Both the position numbers and the translations under genes were made by a program. From contig NZ_VFVR01000001.1 of assembly GCF_006442205.1 (NCBI RefSeq), forward strand, positions 1 through 64,000: 64,000 nt of DNA, given 5' to 3'. Positions 48,045 through 57,123 of this stretch are shown piece after piece. Below the pieces are notes generated by a model. It was not told the origin of the DNA and ran no database searches. It saw nothing but the letters and a program-made list of their open reading frames with translations. The first letter of the stretch is position 1. Each line of letters starts with the position of its first letter. The DNA is from Mesorhizobium sp. B2-3-12 (lineage in GTDB: Bacteria; Pseudomonadota; Alphaproteobacteria; Rhizobiales; Rhizobiaceae).

Positions 48045-48695
48045 TTAGGCCTCGGTGACGATCCGATCCATGGGGATGTCGTGCGGTTGCGGATAGATGG
48101 TGGCTATACGCTGCAATTCGTAGCCGACGCCGATGACCAATGGGTTGAAGGGCATGGCCGCCAGCGTCCGGTCGAAGAAGCCGCCACCATAGCCCAGGCG
48201 GTAGTTTGCCGGATCAATGCCGACAATGGGCGAGATGACGATATCGGGCAACACTGGATCGCCCTCGGCCGGAATTGGGATGTTCCACACACCTTTTTCC
48301 AACCGGTCGCCGGGTTTGTAGGCGCGAAAGATCAGCGGTTGGCCTTTATCGACCACAATCGGCAGCGCCGTGCGGCCGCCACGGTCGTTGATCGAAGCCA
48401 TCCATGGCCGCAAATCCGGCTCACCGCGAAACGGCCAGTAAAGGCTGACCATGCGGCCCGCGATCTCGCCGATTTCGGCATCGAGCCCTTCGGCGATACG
48501 CCGGGACATCGCGGTTCGCGCGTCGGCCGAAACCGCGAGCCGCGCGGCGATCAGCCGTTCGCGCTCGGCCTTGCGCCAGCGCCGGACATCGGTCCAGTCG
48601 CTCGACGATGCCTGGAAGGCGGGCTCGAGTTCATGCATGAAGCAGGGTGGCGAGGCATACCGCGCCGGACCCTGGTCGTCATGATCGTTGGGCAT
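48045..48695 (-). CDS. 5-formyltetrahydrofolate cyclo-ligase family protein
   Basis: This 216-residue protein converts 5-formyl-THF to 5,10-methenyl-THF (MTHFS, YgfA/FAU1 family). The core begins at about residue 35 with DVRRWRKAERERLIAARLAV, and the family signature GYGGGFFDRTLA is near residue 170. It has an N-terminal extension of about 35 residues that looks unrelated. In many proteobacteria 6S RNA lies upstream of this gene; no such RNA was seen here. Confidence 0.88.
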   Translation of the reverse strand: MPNDHDDQGPARYASPPCFMHELEPAFQASSSDWTDVRRWRKAERERLIAARLAVSADARTAMSRRIAEGLDAEIGEIAGRMVSLYWPFRGEPDLRPWMASINDRGGRTALPIVVDKGQPLIFRAYKPGDRLEKGVWNIPIPAEGDPVLPDIVISPIVGIDPANYRLGYGGGFFDRTLAAMPFNPLVIGVGYELQRIATIYPQPHDIPMDRIVTEA

Positions 48696-48859
48696 GCTTT
48701 CACCTCATCGCGTGTCCCATGACGCTATACCTCGCGACACGATACATCTTGTGCGTTGACGACATGGAACGACGAGTCTCGGGCAGTCCTGCCGTTGTTG
48801 CATTGCACAAAAATACCTACATTCAGGGCAGGCAATCTTGCCCATCAGGGGTGAACGAG

Positions 48860-50125
48860 ATGAACGAAGCCAGACATCATGTCGTCGTCGTTGGCGCGGG
48901 GTTCGGCGGCCTCGAATTCACCCGCGCGCTGGCTGGCGCGCCGGTGCGCATCACCATGATCGACAAGCGCAACCATCATCTGTTCCAGCCGCTGCTCTAC
49001 CAAGTGGCGACGACAGCGCTGGCGACTTCGGAGGTTGCCTGGCCGATCCGCCATCTCCTGCGCAAGCGCAAGGATGTGACCACGCTGCTGGCGAATGTCA
49101 CAGGGATCGACTGGATCGGCAAACGCGTTCTGCTCGACGATGGCAGCGCCGTTGCTTACGATACGCTGGTGCTCGCCACCGGCGCGCGCCACGCTTATTT
49201 CGGCCATGACGAATGGGAGCCCTTCGCGCCGGGCCTGAAGACATTGGAGGACGCCACCACCATCCGGCGCCGCATCCTGCTGGCCTTCGAGCAGGCCGAG
49301 CGGGAACCGGATCCCGCCAGGCGCCAGGCGCTGCTGACCATTGCCATCGTCGGCGGCGGGCCGACCGGCGTCGAACTTGCCGGAACCATCGCCGAACTGG
49401 CGCATGACACGCTGCGCGGCGAATTTCGCAACATCGATACGCGCCAGACGCGCGTGGTGCTGATAGAGGCCGGCGACCGCATCCTTGCCAATTTCGCGCC
49501 AAAGCTCTCCGACTACGCGGGCAAGGCGCTGGAACGGCTTGGCGTTACAGTCGAGCTTGGCCGCGCCGTTACGCGCTGCGACCCCGAAGGCGTGGTTTTT
49601 GGCGACACGGTTCTGCCGGCCCGCACCATCCTGTGGGCGGCAGGCGTTGCCGCTTCGCCCGCCGCCGAATGGCTGGGAGCGAAGGCGGACCGGGCAGGCA
49701 GGGTCTTGGTCGAGCCTGACCTCAGCGTGCCTGGCAGCGCGGAGATTTTTGTCATCGGAGACGCAGCACTCGTGCTGCGGCCCGACGGACGGCCTGTGCC
49801 CGGCGTGGCGCCTTCCGCCAAGCAGGAAGGCCGGCATGTTGCCGCGACCGTCAGGGCCAGGCTTGCCGGCGACACGAGCCCGCGGCCTTTCCACTACAAG
49901 CATGCCGGTGATCTGGCGACGATCGGCAAGCGCGCCGCCGCGATCGATTTCGGCTGGATCAAGCTGACGGGCTGGCTCGCCTGGTGGCTGTGGGGCATCG
50001 CGCATATCTATTTCCTGATCGGCTTTCGCAACCGGCTTGCCGTTTCGTTGAGCTGGCTATGGATCTATGTCACGGGCCAGCGCAGCGCCCGGCTGATTAC
50101 GCAAGGCGACGACGACAGAACCTGA
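48860..50125 (+). CDS. ndh: Type II NADH dehydrogenase
   Basis: This 421-residue flavoprotein transfers electrons from NADH to quinone without pumping protons. The FAD site VVVGAGFGGLEFTRAL is near residue 9, the NAD site IAIVGGGPTGVELAGTIAEL near residue 163, and GDAA of the second FAD region follows near 300. The C-terminal part has a hydrophobic stretch (WLAWWLWGIAHIYFLIGF) for membrane attachment. ATG 48860 has AGGGG 8 bases before it. The frame is open farther upstream but overlaps the preceding gene. Confidence 0.93.
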   Translation: MNEARHHVVVVGAGFGGLEFTRALAGAPVRITMIDKRNHHLFQPLLYQVATTALATSEVAWPIRHLLRKRKDVTTLLANVTGIDWIGKRVLLDDGSAVAYDTLVLATGARHAYFGHDEWEPFAPGLKTLEDATTIRRRILLAFEQAEREPDPARRQALLTIAIVGGGPTGVELAGTIAELAHDTLRGEFRNIDTRQTRVVLIEAGDRILANFAPKLSDYAGKALERLGVTVELGRAVTRCDPEGVVFGDTVLPARTILWAAGVAASPAAEWLGAKADRAGRVLVEPDLSVPGSAEIFVIGDAALVLRPDGRPVPGVAPSAKQEGRHVAATVRARLAGDTSPRPFHYKHAGDLATIGKRAAAIDFGWIKLTGWLAWWLWGIAHIYFLIGFRNRLAVSLSWLWIYVTGQRSARLITQGDDDRT

Positions 50126-50271
50126 CTTTCTTCACCGTCCCATTCATCCGCGCGTCATCTGCCGCTGATGGATTGATGCCGGATACGCGCGACTTCTTGA
50201 GTGGACTTGAGCCAATTTCGGCGCGAAGTTCGCTTCGGGGCAGGGCGTGTCAGGTCGAAGAAGGAGAAAAC

Positions 50272-52251
50272 ATGTCGCAACTGCTCCATCCCGTCTCTCG
50301 CCGTGGTCTTCTTGCGGGGGCCGCCGCCACAGGGGCGCTGATCATGCTTCATCCTTTCTCCGCCCGGGCGCAGGCCAACCAGGCGCATCTGAGGATCATG
50401 GAAACCACCGACATCCATGTGAACGTGCTGCCTTATGATTACTACGCCGACAAAGCGAACGACACGATGGGCCTGTCGCGCACTGCGTCGCTGATCGACG
50501 CCGTGCGCAAGGAGGCCGTCAATTCGATGCTGATCGACAATGGCGACCTGTTGCAGGGCAATCCGATGGGGGACTACATCGCCTATGAGAAGGGCCTGAA
50601 GGAAGGCGACCTCCATCCGATCATGAAAGGCATGAACCTGCTCGGTTACGAGTGTTCGACGCTTGGCAACCACGAATTCAACTACGGCCTGTCCTTTCTG
50701 GACAAGGTGCTGGCCGGCGCCAATTTCCCGTTCGTCTGCGCCAATCTGATCCGGGGCACCGAGCTTGCCGCCAATCCGCGCGACGACAAGCTCTATCTCA
50801 AGCCCTATGTGATCCTGGACAAGAAGATCAAGGACGGAGCAGGCGCCGAGCAGCCGATCAAGATCGGCATCATCGGCTTCGTGCCGCCGCAGATCATGGT
50901 CTGGGACCTCAAGAACCTCGAAGGCAACGTCAAGACCCGCGACATCGTCGAGGCGGCCAAGGCCTGGGTGCCGCAGATGAAGGAGGAGGGCGCCGATATC
51001 GTCATCGCGCTCTCGCATTCCGGCATCGACGTCAAGCAGGGTGAGATGATGGAGAACGCCTCGTTTTTCATCGCCGGCGTCGAAGGCATCGACGCCGTGT
51101 TCACCGGCCACCAGCACCTCGTTTTCCCCGGCAAGAAGGATTTCCAGGCACTCGAGGGCGTCGATACACAGAAGGGCACGCTGCAAGGCAAGCCAGCCGT
51201 CATGGGCGGTTTCTGGGGCTCGCATATGGGCCTGATCGACCTGATGCTGGAGCGTGACGGCTCCAGTTGGAAAGTGGTCTCCGCGACATCGGAGGCGCGG
51301 CCGATCTTCGAGCGTGTCGACAACAAGAACAAGCCGACCGTCGCCGACGACAAGCGCATCATTGCCGCTCTCGAGCAGGACCACGAGGCGACGCTCGCCT
51401 ATGTTCGCCGCCCGGTCGGCAGGACCTCCGCGCCGCTCTATTCCTACTTCGCCCTCGTCGCGGACGATCCGTCGGTGCAGGTCGTCAACCAGGCGCAGAC
51501 CTGGTACCTCAAGGACATATTGAAAAGCACACAGTGGAAGGACGTGCCGCTGCTGTCGGCCGCCGCTCCATTCAAGGCCGGTGGGCGCAACGGCGCCGAC
51601 TACTATACCGACGTGCCCGCGGGCGACATCGCCATCAAGAACGTCGCCGATCTCTACCTTTACCCCAACACCGTGCGTGCCGTCGAAATCACCGGGGCGC
51701 AAGTCAAGGAATGGCTGGAAATGTCGGCCGGCATCTTCAAGAAGATCGAGGCGGGGAAGGCCGACCAGCCACTGATCGACACCGAATTTCCGTCCTACAA
51801 TTTCGACGTCATCGACGGTGTCACCTACAAGATAGATTTGTCGCAGCCCCCGAAGTACGATGCCAAGGGCGGCATCGCCAACGCCGGATCGAACCGCATC
51901 GTCGATCTCAAATTCGATGACAAGCCGATTGATCCCTTGGCGAAATTCGTCGTCGCAACCAACAATTACCGTGCCGGCGGCGGCGGCAACTTTCCTGACA
52001 TCAATGCCTCGAAGATCATCTACGACGCGCCCGACACCAATCGCGACGTCATCGTCCGCTACGTCGTCAGTCAAGGCACCATCAACCCGTCGGCGGACGG
52101 CAACTGGTCGTTCGCGCCATTGCCGGGAACCAGCGTCGTCTTCGAGACAGGCGTCAAGGCAAAGGACTTCATCGCCGACGTGAAGTCGCTGAAGATCGAG
52201 CCGGCAGGTGACGGCGAAGCCGGCTTTGCGAAGTACCGCATCCTGCTTTGA
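50272..52251 (+). CDS. cpdB: 2',3'-cyclic-nucleotide 2'-phosphodiesterase/3'-nucleotidase (Tat-exported)
   Basis: This 659-residue periplasmic enzyme releases nucleosides and phosphate from cyclic nucleotides. It has a Tat-like signal (SRRGLLAGAAATGALIML near residue 9), the metallophosphatase motifs ETTDIHVNVLPY, IDNGDLLQGN and TLGNHEFNYG, and a C-terminal 5'-nucleotidase domain with NNYRAGGGGNFP, a substrate-binding block. AAGGAGAAAAC precedes ATG 50272. It is convergent with the cfa gene. Confidence 0.93.
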   Translation: MSQLLHPVSRRGLLAGAAATGALIMLHPFSARAQANQAHLRIMETTDIHVNVLPYDYYADKANDTMGLSRTASLIDAVRKEAVNSMLIDNGDLLQGNPMGDYIAYEKGLKEGDLHPIMKGMNLLGYECSTLGNHEFNYGLSFLDKVLAGANFPFVCANLIRGTELAANPRDDKLYLKPYVILDKKIKDGAGAEQPIKIGIIGFVPPQIMVWDLKNLEGNVKTRDIVEAAKAWVPQMKEEGADIVIALSHSGIDVKQGEMMENASFFIAGVEGIDAVFTGHQHLVFPGKKDFQALEGVDTQKGTLQGKPAVMGGFWGSHMGLIDLMLERDGSSWKVVSATSEARPIFERVDNKNKPTVADDKRIIAALEQDHEATLAYVRRPVGRTSAPLYSYFALVADDPSVQVVNQAQTWYLKDILKSTQWKDVPLLSAAAPFKAGGRNGADYYTDVPAGDIAIKNVADLYLYPNTVRAVEITGAQVKEWLEMSAGIFKKIEAGKADQPLIDTEFPSYNFDVIDGVTYKIDLSQPPKYDAKGGIANAGSNRIVDLKFDDKPIDPLAKFVVATNNYRAGGGGNFPDINASKIIYDAPDTNRDVIVRYVVSQGTINPSADGNWSFAPLPGTSVVFETGVKAKDFIADVKSLKIEPAGDGEAGFAKYRILL

Positions 52252-52267
52252 AGCATCGAGCAAGGAG

Positions 52268-52291
52268 ACGAGCGGGCTGCCCCGTTCGTTT
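52268..52291. terminator. Weak terminator between cpdB and cfa
   Basis: ACGAGCGGG (52268-52276) pairs with CCCGTTCGT (52281-52289, one G/T wobble) around a 4-nt loop, followed by TT. The T-tract is short, so it is a weak or bidirectional terminator for two convergent genes. Confidence 0.4.
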
Positions 52292-52302
52292 CCCCCGGCT
52301 CC

Positions 52303-53547
52303 TCAAGCCTTGTAGACCACCTGGCGCACATCGATGTAGCTGGCGCGGAAACCGGCCTCGCAATAGTGCAGGTAGAACTCCCAGAGCTTCTTGAAACGAT
52401 CGTCGAAGCCGAGTGGCACGATCTTCTCCCACGATCCCCAGAAACGCTGGCGCCATTCGGCAAGCGTGCGGGCATAGTCCTCGGGGAAAACGCGTTCGCG
52501 CAAATGCGCAAGGCCGTGTGCCGCGCCAAGCGATTTCAGGATCGACGGCGTCGGCAGCATGCCGCCCGGAAAGACGTAGCGCTGGATGAAATCCGGCCTG
52601 GCGCGATAGGTATCGTAAGCGGCCTCGTTGATGGTGATGATCTGCAGGCCCGCGGTGCCGCCTGGCCTCAGGCAGGCTTTCATCTTGGAGAAGAACACCG
52701 GCCAGTATTTCTCGCCGACCGCCTCGAACATCTCGATCGAGGCGATGCGATCGTAAGTGCCCGTTTCGTCGCGGTAATCCTGCAACTTGATATCGACCTT
52801 GTCCGCCAGTCCCGCCTTTTGGATGCGGGCCTTGGCAAAGTCGTGCTGCTCGCGGCTGATGGTCAATCCGGTAACGCGGCAGCCGATTTCGCGCGCCGCG
52901 AATTCGGCAAAGCCGCCCCAGCCGCAGCCGATCTCCAGCACATGATCCTTTCCGCCGATGCCCGTATCCCTGGCCAGCGCCCGGTATTTGGCGGCCTGCG
53001 CGCTCTCGAGATCATTGGCACCATTGGCGTAGAGCGCGGAGGAATAGGTCATGCTCGGGTCGAGCCATTCCTTGTAGAAGGCGTTGCCGAGATCGTAATG
53101 CGCCGAAATATTGCGCTTCGAACCGGAGCGCGTGTTTTCGTTGAACCAGTGGCGGATGCGCTGGACAGTGTTGATGAGCCAGCTTGCTCCGCCGGCGACC
53201 TTTTCGCCGAAGGCGGAGTTGACGACGAACAGTTCGAGAAAACTGGTCACATCGGGGCTCTCCCAATCGCCGTCCATGTAGGATTCGGCAACGCCGATCG
53301 TGCCGCCGGAAAAGGCGCGGCCCGGCAGGCGCCAGTTCTTGAGCACCAGTTCGGCGTCGGGGCCCGGCGCTTTGCCGCCGATGAGAACGGCGCGGCCGTC
53401 CGGCATCCTGACCTTCAGCGAACCCCGCGGCAGGTTCATGGCCGCCGACAGCACCATCCGCGCCTTGGCCGGGAGACCCTTGACGATCTCGGCGAAATTG
53501 AATTCGTCGAGCCTGACCGCGTCGCCTTGATGTTCCCCGTGTGCCAT
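52303..53547 (-). CDS. cfa: Cyclopropane-fatty-acyl-phospholipid synthase
   Basis: This 414-residue SAM methyltransferase converts unsaturated acyl chains of membrane lipids to cyclopropane chains. Blocks are NISAHYDLGNAFYKEWLDPS, then MTYSSALY, the SAM motif VLEIGCGWGGFAEFAARE and IASIEMFEAVGEKYWPVFF. ATG at 53547 (MAHGEHQGDAVRLDEF) is used; longer frames upstream overlap a region with no family signal. The N-terminal domain (about 1-120) matches the non-catalytic half of Cfa. Confidence 0.93.
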   Translation of the reverse strand: MAHGEHQGDAVRLDEFNFAEIVKGLPAKARMVLSAAMNLPRGSLKVRMPDGRAVLIGGKAPGPDAELVLKNWRLPGRAFSGGTIGVAESYMDGDWESPDVTSFLELFVVNSAFGEKVAGGASWLINTVQRIRHWFNENTRSGSKRNISAHYDLGNAFYKEWLDPSMTYSSALYANGANDLESAQAAKYRALARDTGIGGKDHVLEIGCGWGGFAEFAAREIGCRVTGLTISREQHDFAKARIQKAGLADKVDIKLQDYRDETGTYDRIASIEMFEAVGEKYWPVFFSKMKACLRPGGTAGLQIITINEAAYDTYRARPDFIQRYVFPGGMLPTPSILKSLGAAHGLAHLRERVFPEDYARTLAEWRQRFWGSWEKIVPLGFDDRFKKLWEFYLHYCEAGFRASYIDVRQVVYKA

Positions 53548-53874
53548 TCCGTGCCCCTGGATCTCCGTGATGTCGGCGCAATTGCCAAGCCACGGTTCTC
53601 TTGGATCATCCGCCGGGTTCAAACGCCGTTGCTTGGTCCCGGCAGCTTGCGGGTTCGACAGCAGGCGGGCTCGAACGAAAGCGCGCGCCCTTGGCAGAGC
53701 TTCAGCGCTTCCCAGTGAATGCCTGGCACAATCTTCCACGTCATGAAGGGGAACTTCAAGAGGCATGCCGAGAGCTGGACTGTGCCACGCCAGGCTCTGG
53801 CGGCCTTGCGTCAGCTTGAGCCTGAAATCGAAAACGCCTATGGCAGCCGCATCGCTTGTACGATAGCTTTAGCC
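53548..53874. other. Gap between cfa and the small membrane gene
   Basis: About 327 bp divergent spacer. Open frames cross it on both strands but none has a family motif or clear ribosome binding site. The frame of the small membrane protein is open back to 53719; those residues are not hydrophobic and look non-coding. I see no other feature. Confidence 0.4.
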
Positions 53875-54009
53875 ATGCGTTATGTAATTGTCATTGCCGC
53901 CATCGCCTTCTTCCTGATCTGGGACGGTCTCTACAATCAGGGCCGGTATCTGGACGTCACGGTCAGGGAGATTTCTCATGTGGTGCGCTACGTCACCGGC
54001 AAGGTCTAG
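53875..54009 (+). CDS. Very small membrane protein
   Basis: This 44-residue candidate begins MRYVIVIAAIAFFLIWDGLY and continues with a charged C-terminus ending VVRYVTGKV. One transmembrane helix is expected. Short proteins of this shape seem to recur in rhizobia (from memory). No SD is visible before ATG 53875, and a longer in-frame start at 53719 exists, so the assignment is uncertain. Function is unknown. Confidence 0.45.
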   Translation: MRYVIVIAAIAFFLIWDGLYNQGRYLDVTVREISHVVRYVTGKV

Positions 54010-54171
54010 ATATCCCTCCAATTGAGTGGCCCGGCGCTTCATGCCTGATGCGCGCGGAATCAGGTGCCGCACCGATCGAGGCGCGTCGCAAGGACGCGTG
54101 ACGCCATGACCGGTTGACGCAAAGGGACCGCCGCCACAAAAGACCCCGACATTCAGATCGAGGAGGCGGGA

Positions 54172-54462
54172 TTGATCCGGCATATCGTTTTCTTCAGCGC
54201 GCGGCACAGGCAAGACGTGGAAGCAGTGCGTACCGGGCTGCTGGCGCTTGGCGACATTCCTCATTCCAGCCTCTTCGAGGTCACGTTGAACACCAAGGTC
54301 GACCCGCTGTCGGATGAAATCGATGTCGTCGTCTACGCGGAATTCGCCGATGACGCGGCGCTGGCCGCCTACAAGGCGCACCCGCTCTATGCGCAGACCA
54401 CCAGCAAGGTCAAACCATTGCGCGAGCTGCGCTATTCGGCTGACGTCGTGGCTGGGAGCTGA
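54172..54462 (+). CDS. Dabb-family (stress-responsive A/B barrel) protein, TTG start
   Basis: This 96-residue protein has the dimeric alpha/beta-barrel pattern: MIRHIVFFSAR, then NTKVDPLSDEIDVVVYAEFA and AYKAHPLYAQTTSKVKPL. GAGGAGGCGGGA before TTG 54172 is a strong ribosome binding site. Some Dabb proteins are induced by stress; the role here is unknown. A small hairpin lies upstream near 54080-54105. Confidence 0.82.
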   Translation: MIRHIVFFSARHRQDVEAVRTGLLALGDIPHSSLFEVTLNTKVDPLSDEIDVVVYAEFADDAALAAYKAHPLYAQTTSKVKPLRELRYSADVVAGS

Positions 54463-54601
54463 CCCTGCGCCTGCTCTAGAAGGAGCCTTCGCGCGGGCGC
54501 GTTTTCCCGATGGATCGTGCCACGCGAACAATGCGCCGCCGCCCGGCGGCATGGCGATCCAGTCTTGAACCGATCTTCGGAATGATGCACATCGCGCCTG
54601 C

Positions 54602-55486
54602 ATGACCCCAACCACATCAGGTATTCATCCGCTCGATCATCTCGTTCTGCCGACGCGGAGCCTCGATGCGGCGCGGACTCGGCTCACAGCGCTGGGCTTC
54701 GTCGTCGCCCCGACCGGCGTCCATCCCTTTGGCACGGAAAACTGCTGCGTTTTCTTCGCCGATGGCACCTATCTGGAGCCACTCGCGATCGGCAGTGAAC
54801 CGGCTGCGGTAGAAGCGGTTGCGCAGGGCAACGTCTTCGTCGCACGCGATCGGCTCTATCGCGAAAGCCGGGGCGACGAGGGATTCTCCGCGGTGGTGCT
54901 TGGTACGGACAATGCCGATGGCGACCATGAACGCTATGTGGAAGCCGGCCTGTCGGCGGGAGACACGCTGAGCTTCTCGCGAGCCTTCACCGACACGACG
55001 GGCAAAAGCGATACGGCGTCGTTCAAGCTCGCCTTTGCCGCGGCTCAGGGCCAAACGGACGCATTTCTTTTTGCCTGCCAGCGCATCAACGCGCCAAAAG
55101 TGGACCGTGCCGCCTTGCAGGCTCATCCCAATGGGGTCCACGGGATCGCCGAGGTGATTGCGGTCAGCAGTTCTCCCGCCGAGCAGCATAGGCTGATTGC
55201 CGTGGCGGTCAACGACCCGTCTGGCGGACAAGGCGGCGCGTTTCTCTTGCCGACCGCAAATTTGCGTGTGCTCGATCCCGCGTCTTTCGCCGCGCGCTTT
55301 GGAACACCGGCCGGGGCGCCGTCGGAATTGCGCTTCGCCGCCGTGGTTTTTTCGATCCGCGACACTGGCGCCGCCGCAAGCCTGCTTGCGGCCAATGCCA
55401 TCGAACACGATATGTCGGGCAATGACATCATCGTGCGGCCCGCAGCCGGCCAAGGCGCCGCTTTCATCTTTCGGGAGATCCAATGA
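54602..55486 (+). CDS. VOC/glyoxalase-like protein
   Basis: This 294-residue protein begins with a VOC beta-alpha-beta unit (HPLDHLVLPTRSLDAARTRL, then GFVVAPTGVHPFGTENCCVF) and a second half with the same shape (HGIAEVIAVSSSPAEQHRLI), as in the glyoxalase-like family (PF13468 type). The metal and substrate are unknown. The stop overlaps the kdsA ATG by 4 bases (ATGA), so the two are translated together. Confidence 0.82.
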   Translation: MTPTTSGIHPLDHLVLPTRSLDAARTRLTALGFVVAPTGVHPFGTENCCVFFADGTYLEPLAIGSEPAAVEAVAQGNVFVARDRLYRESRGDEGFSAVVLGTDNADGDHERYVEAGLSAGDTLSFSRAFTDTTGKSDTASFKLAFAAAQGQTDAFLFACQRINAPKVDRAALQAHPNGVHGIAEVIAVSSSPAEQHRLIAVAVNDPSGGQGGAFLLPTANLRVLDPASFAARFGTPAGAPSELRFAAVVFSIRDTGAAASLLAANAIEHDMSGNDIIVRPAAGQGAAFIFREIQ

Positions 55487-56328
55487 GCAACCCCCTAGCG
55501 CCCAATTCGGCGGTAACCGTCGGCAATGTCGTCTTCGACAATGCGGCACCCCTGGCGCTGATCGCAGGCCCGTGCCAGTTCGAATCGCGCCAGCACGCCT
55601 TCGACATGGCCGGCGCGCTGAAGGAACTGACCGGCAGGCTCGGCATCGGCCTCGTCTATAAGACGAGTTACGACAAGGCCAACCGGACCTCGCTGTCGGC
55701 AACGCGTGGCGCCGGCATGGACGCCGCACTTCCGGTCTTCGACGAACTGCGCAAGGAATTCTCGCTTCCCGTGCTGACCGATGTCCACACCGAGGAACAG
55801 TGCGCGATCGTCGCGCCGCATGTCGATGTGCTGCAGATTCCGGCCTTCCTGTCGCGCCAGACCGACATGCTGGTCGCCGCCGCAAGGACGGGGAAGGTGA
55901 TCAACGTCAAGAAGGGCCAGTTCCTGGCGCCGTGGGACATGAAGAACGTGGTCGCCAAGATCACCGGCTCCGGCAATGCCAATGTCCTGACCACCGAGCG
56001 CGGTGCCTCCTTCGGCTACAACACGCTGGTGTCGGACATGCGGGCGCTGCCTGTCATGGCCGAGATCGGCGCGCCGGTGATCTTCGACGCCACGCATTCG
56101 GTCCAGCAGCCGGGCGGGCAGGGCGGCTCGTCCGGCGGCGAACGCCGGTTTGTCGCGACGTTGGCCCGCGCGGCCGTCGCGGTTGGGGTTGCCGGCGTCT
56201 TTATCGAGACCCACCAGGATCCCGACAATTCGACCTCTTCCGACGGTCCCAACATGCTGCCGCTGAAAGATATGCCGGCACTGCTGGAAACGCTGATGGC
56301 GTTGGACCGGGTGGCCAAAGGGCACTGA
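55483..56328 (+). CDS. kdsA: KDO-8-phosphate synthase
   Basis: This 281-residue enzyme condenses PEP and arabinose 5-phosphate to KDO-8-phosphate, for the LPS core. Blocks are LALIAGPCQFESRQHAFDMA near residue 25, YKTSYDKANRTSLSATRGAG, FDATHSVQQPGGQGGSSGGE and ETHQDPDNSTSSDGPNML. It starts in the stop codon of the VOC gene. A second enzyme of KDO synthesis is not near. Confidence 0.96.
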   Translation: MSNPLAPNSAVTVGNVVFDNAAPLALIAGPCQFESRQHAFDMAGALKELTGRLGIGLVYKTSYDKANRTSLSATRGAGMDAALPVFDELRKEFSLPVLTDVHTEEQCAIVAPHVDVLQIPAFLSRQTDMLVAAARTGKVINVKKGQFLAPWDMKNVVAKITGSGNANVLTTERGASFGYNTLVSDMRALPVMAEIGAPVIFDATHSVQQPGGQGGSSGGERRFVATLARAAVAVGVAGVFIETHQDPDNSTSSDGPNMLPLKDMPALLETLMALDRVAKGH

Positions 56329-56413
56329 TCCAGGGCTTTCAGCCGGCGCTTGTGGTTGCTGGGGGCCGGTTGTACGCTTGGCCGGCAAATGAGCGTTTTG
56401 GCAGGAGGAAGCC

Positions 56414-56617
56414 ATGTCCGTTGCCCGCGTCACCGAAATCACCTCATCGTCGAAGAAGAGCTTTCAGGACGCTATCGAGAAGGGAATCGCCCGCGCCTCG
56501 AAAACCCTGAAGAACGTCGAAGGCGCCTGGATCCAGGATCAGAAGATCGTCGTCGAGGACGGCAAGATCGCGGCCTACCGCGTCAATATGAAGGTGACTT
56601 TCATCCTGGCGGAGTGA
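56414..56617 (+). CDS. Dodecin
   Basis: This 67-residue protein matches the dodecin flavin-binding family: MSVARVTEITSSSKKSFQDA, the hallmark tryptophan in VEGAWIQDQKIVVEDGK, and AYRVNMKVTFILAE. Dodecins form 12-mers that store flavin. GGCAGGAGGAAGCC precedes the ATG. It lies between kdsA and a PRC-barrel gene. Confidence 0.93.
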   Translation: MSVARVTEITSSSKKSFQDAIEKGIARASKTLKNVEGAWIQDQKIVVEDGKIAAYRVNMKVTFILAE

Positions 56618-56639
56618 TCGGGCAGCCGCCAAAAAGTCG

Positions 56640-56664
56640 GGAACTTTCGCCCGCGCCCCTCATT
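56640..56664 (+). promoter_or_regulatory. Candidate EcfG (general stress) promoter of the PRC-barrel gene
   Basis: GGAAC at 56640-56644, 18 bases, TT at 56663-56664 fits the alphaproteobacterial EcfG/RpoE2 pattern GGAAC-N18-19-TT; the -10 element reads CATT where CGTT is typical. It lies about 40 bp before the gene start. PRC-barrel genes are known members of this regulon in rhizobia. Confidence 0.55.
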
Positions 56665-56701
56665 GTCGAAGCAGAGATCAACGACAACGAGGAGTATGAC
56701 A

Positions 56702-57067
56702 ATGACAACCCAGACAGGTCACACCGAAGCCATTGCCGCTTCGCGGGTCATCGGCACGTCGGTCTACAACACCGAGGGCACCAGCATCGGCAGCATCGAG
56801 GACATCATGCTCGACAAGACGTCGAACGGCATCATGTTCGCGGTGATCGGTTTTGGCGGCTTTCTCGGCATCGGCGAGAAATACCACGCCGTTCCCTGGG
56901 CAAGTCTCGACTATGACGAGGACAAGGGCGGTTATGTCGTGCCCTTCTCGAAGGAACAGCTGAAGGCCGCGCCCGCCTATTCGATCAACGAACTGGCCGG
57001 CGCGGATGGCGAGAGCGCGCGCGACGCCTCCTATGAGTATTACAAGGTCACGCCCTACTGGCATTGA
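56702..57067 (+). CDS. PRC-barrel domain protein
   Basis: This 121-residue protein has a PRC-barrel: HTEAIAASRVIGTSVYNTEG and SIEDIMLDKTSNGIMFAVIG, then a hydrophobic strand and WASLDYDEDKGGYVV. ATG 56702 has GAGGAG 7 bases upstream; the ATG at 56696 would leave only one base of spacing. Family members bind RNA or act in stress; the EcfG-like promoter suggests stress induction. Confidence 0.88.
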   Translation: MTTQTGHTEAIAASRVIGTSVYNTEGTSIGSIEDIMLDKTSNGIMFAVIGFGGFLGIGEKYHAVPWASLDYDEDKGGYVVPFSKEQLKAAPAYSINELAGADGESARDASYEYYKVTPYWH

Positions 57068-57076
57068 ACGCGAACA

Positions 57077-57108
57077 AAAAAGGGTCTCGTTTCGACGGGG
57101 CCCTTTTT
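57077..57108 (+). terminator. Terminator after the PRC-barrel gene
   Basis: AAAAAGGG with further pairs (57077-57090) pairs with 57095-57108, ending CCCTTTTT, around a TTCG loop. Two G/T wobbles occur. It is a solid rho-independent terminator 10 bp after the stop. Confidence 0.88.
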
Positions 57109-57123
57109 GATTCAACGCAAGGA

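Noticed and set aside
48696..48859. 6S RNA beside the 5-formyl-THF cyclo-ligase gene
   Set aside because: The gap between the two divergent genes is short and shows no long rod-like pairing with an internal bubble.
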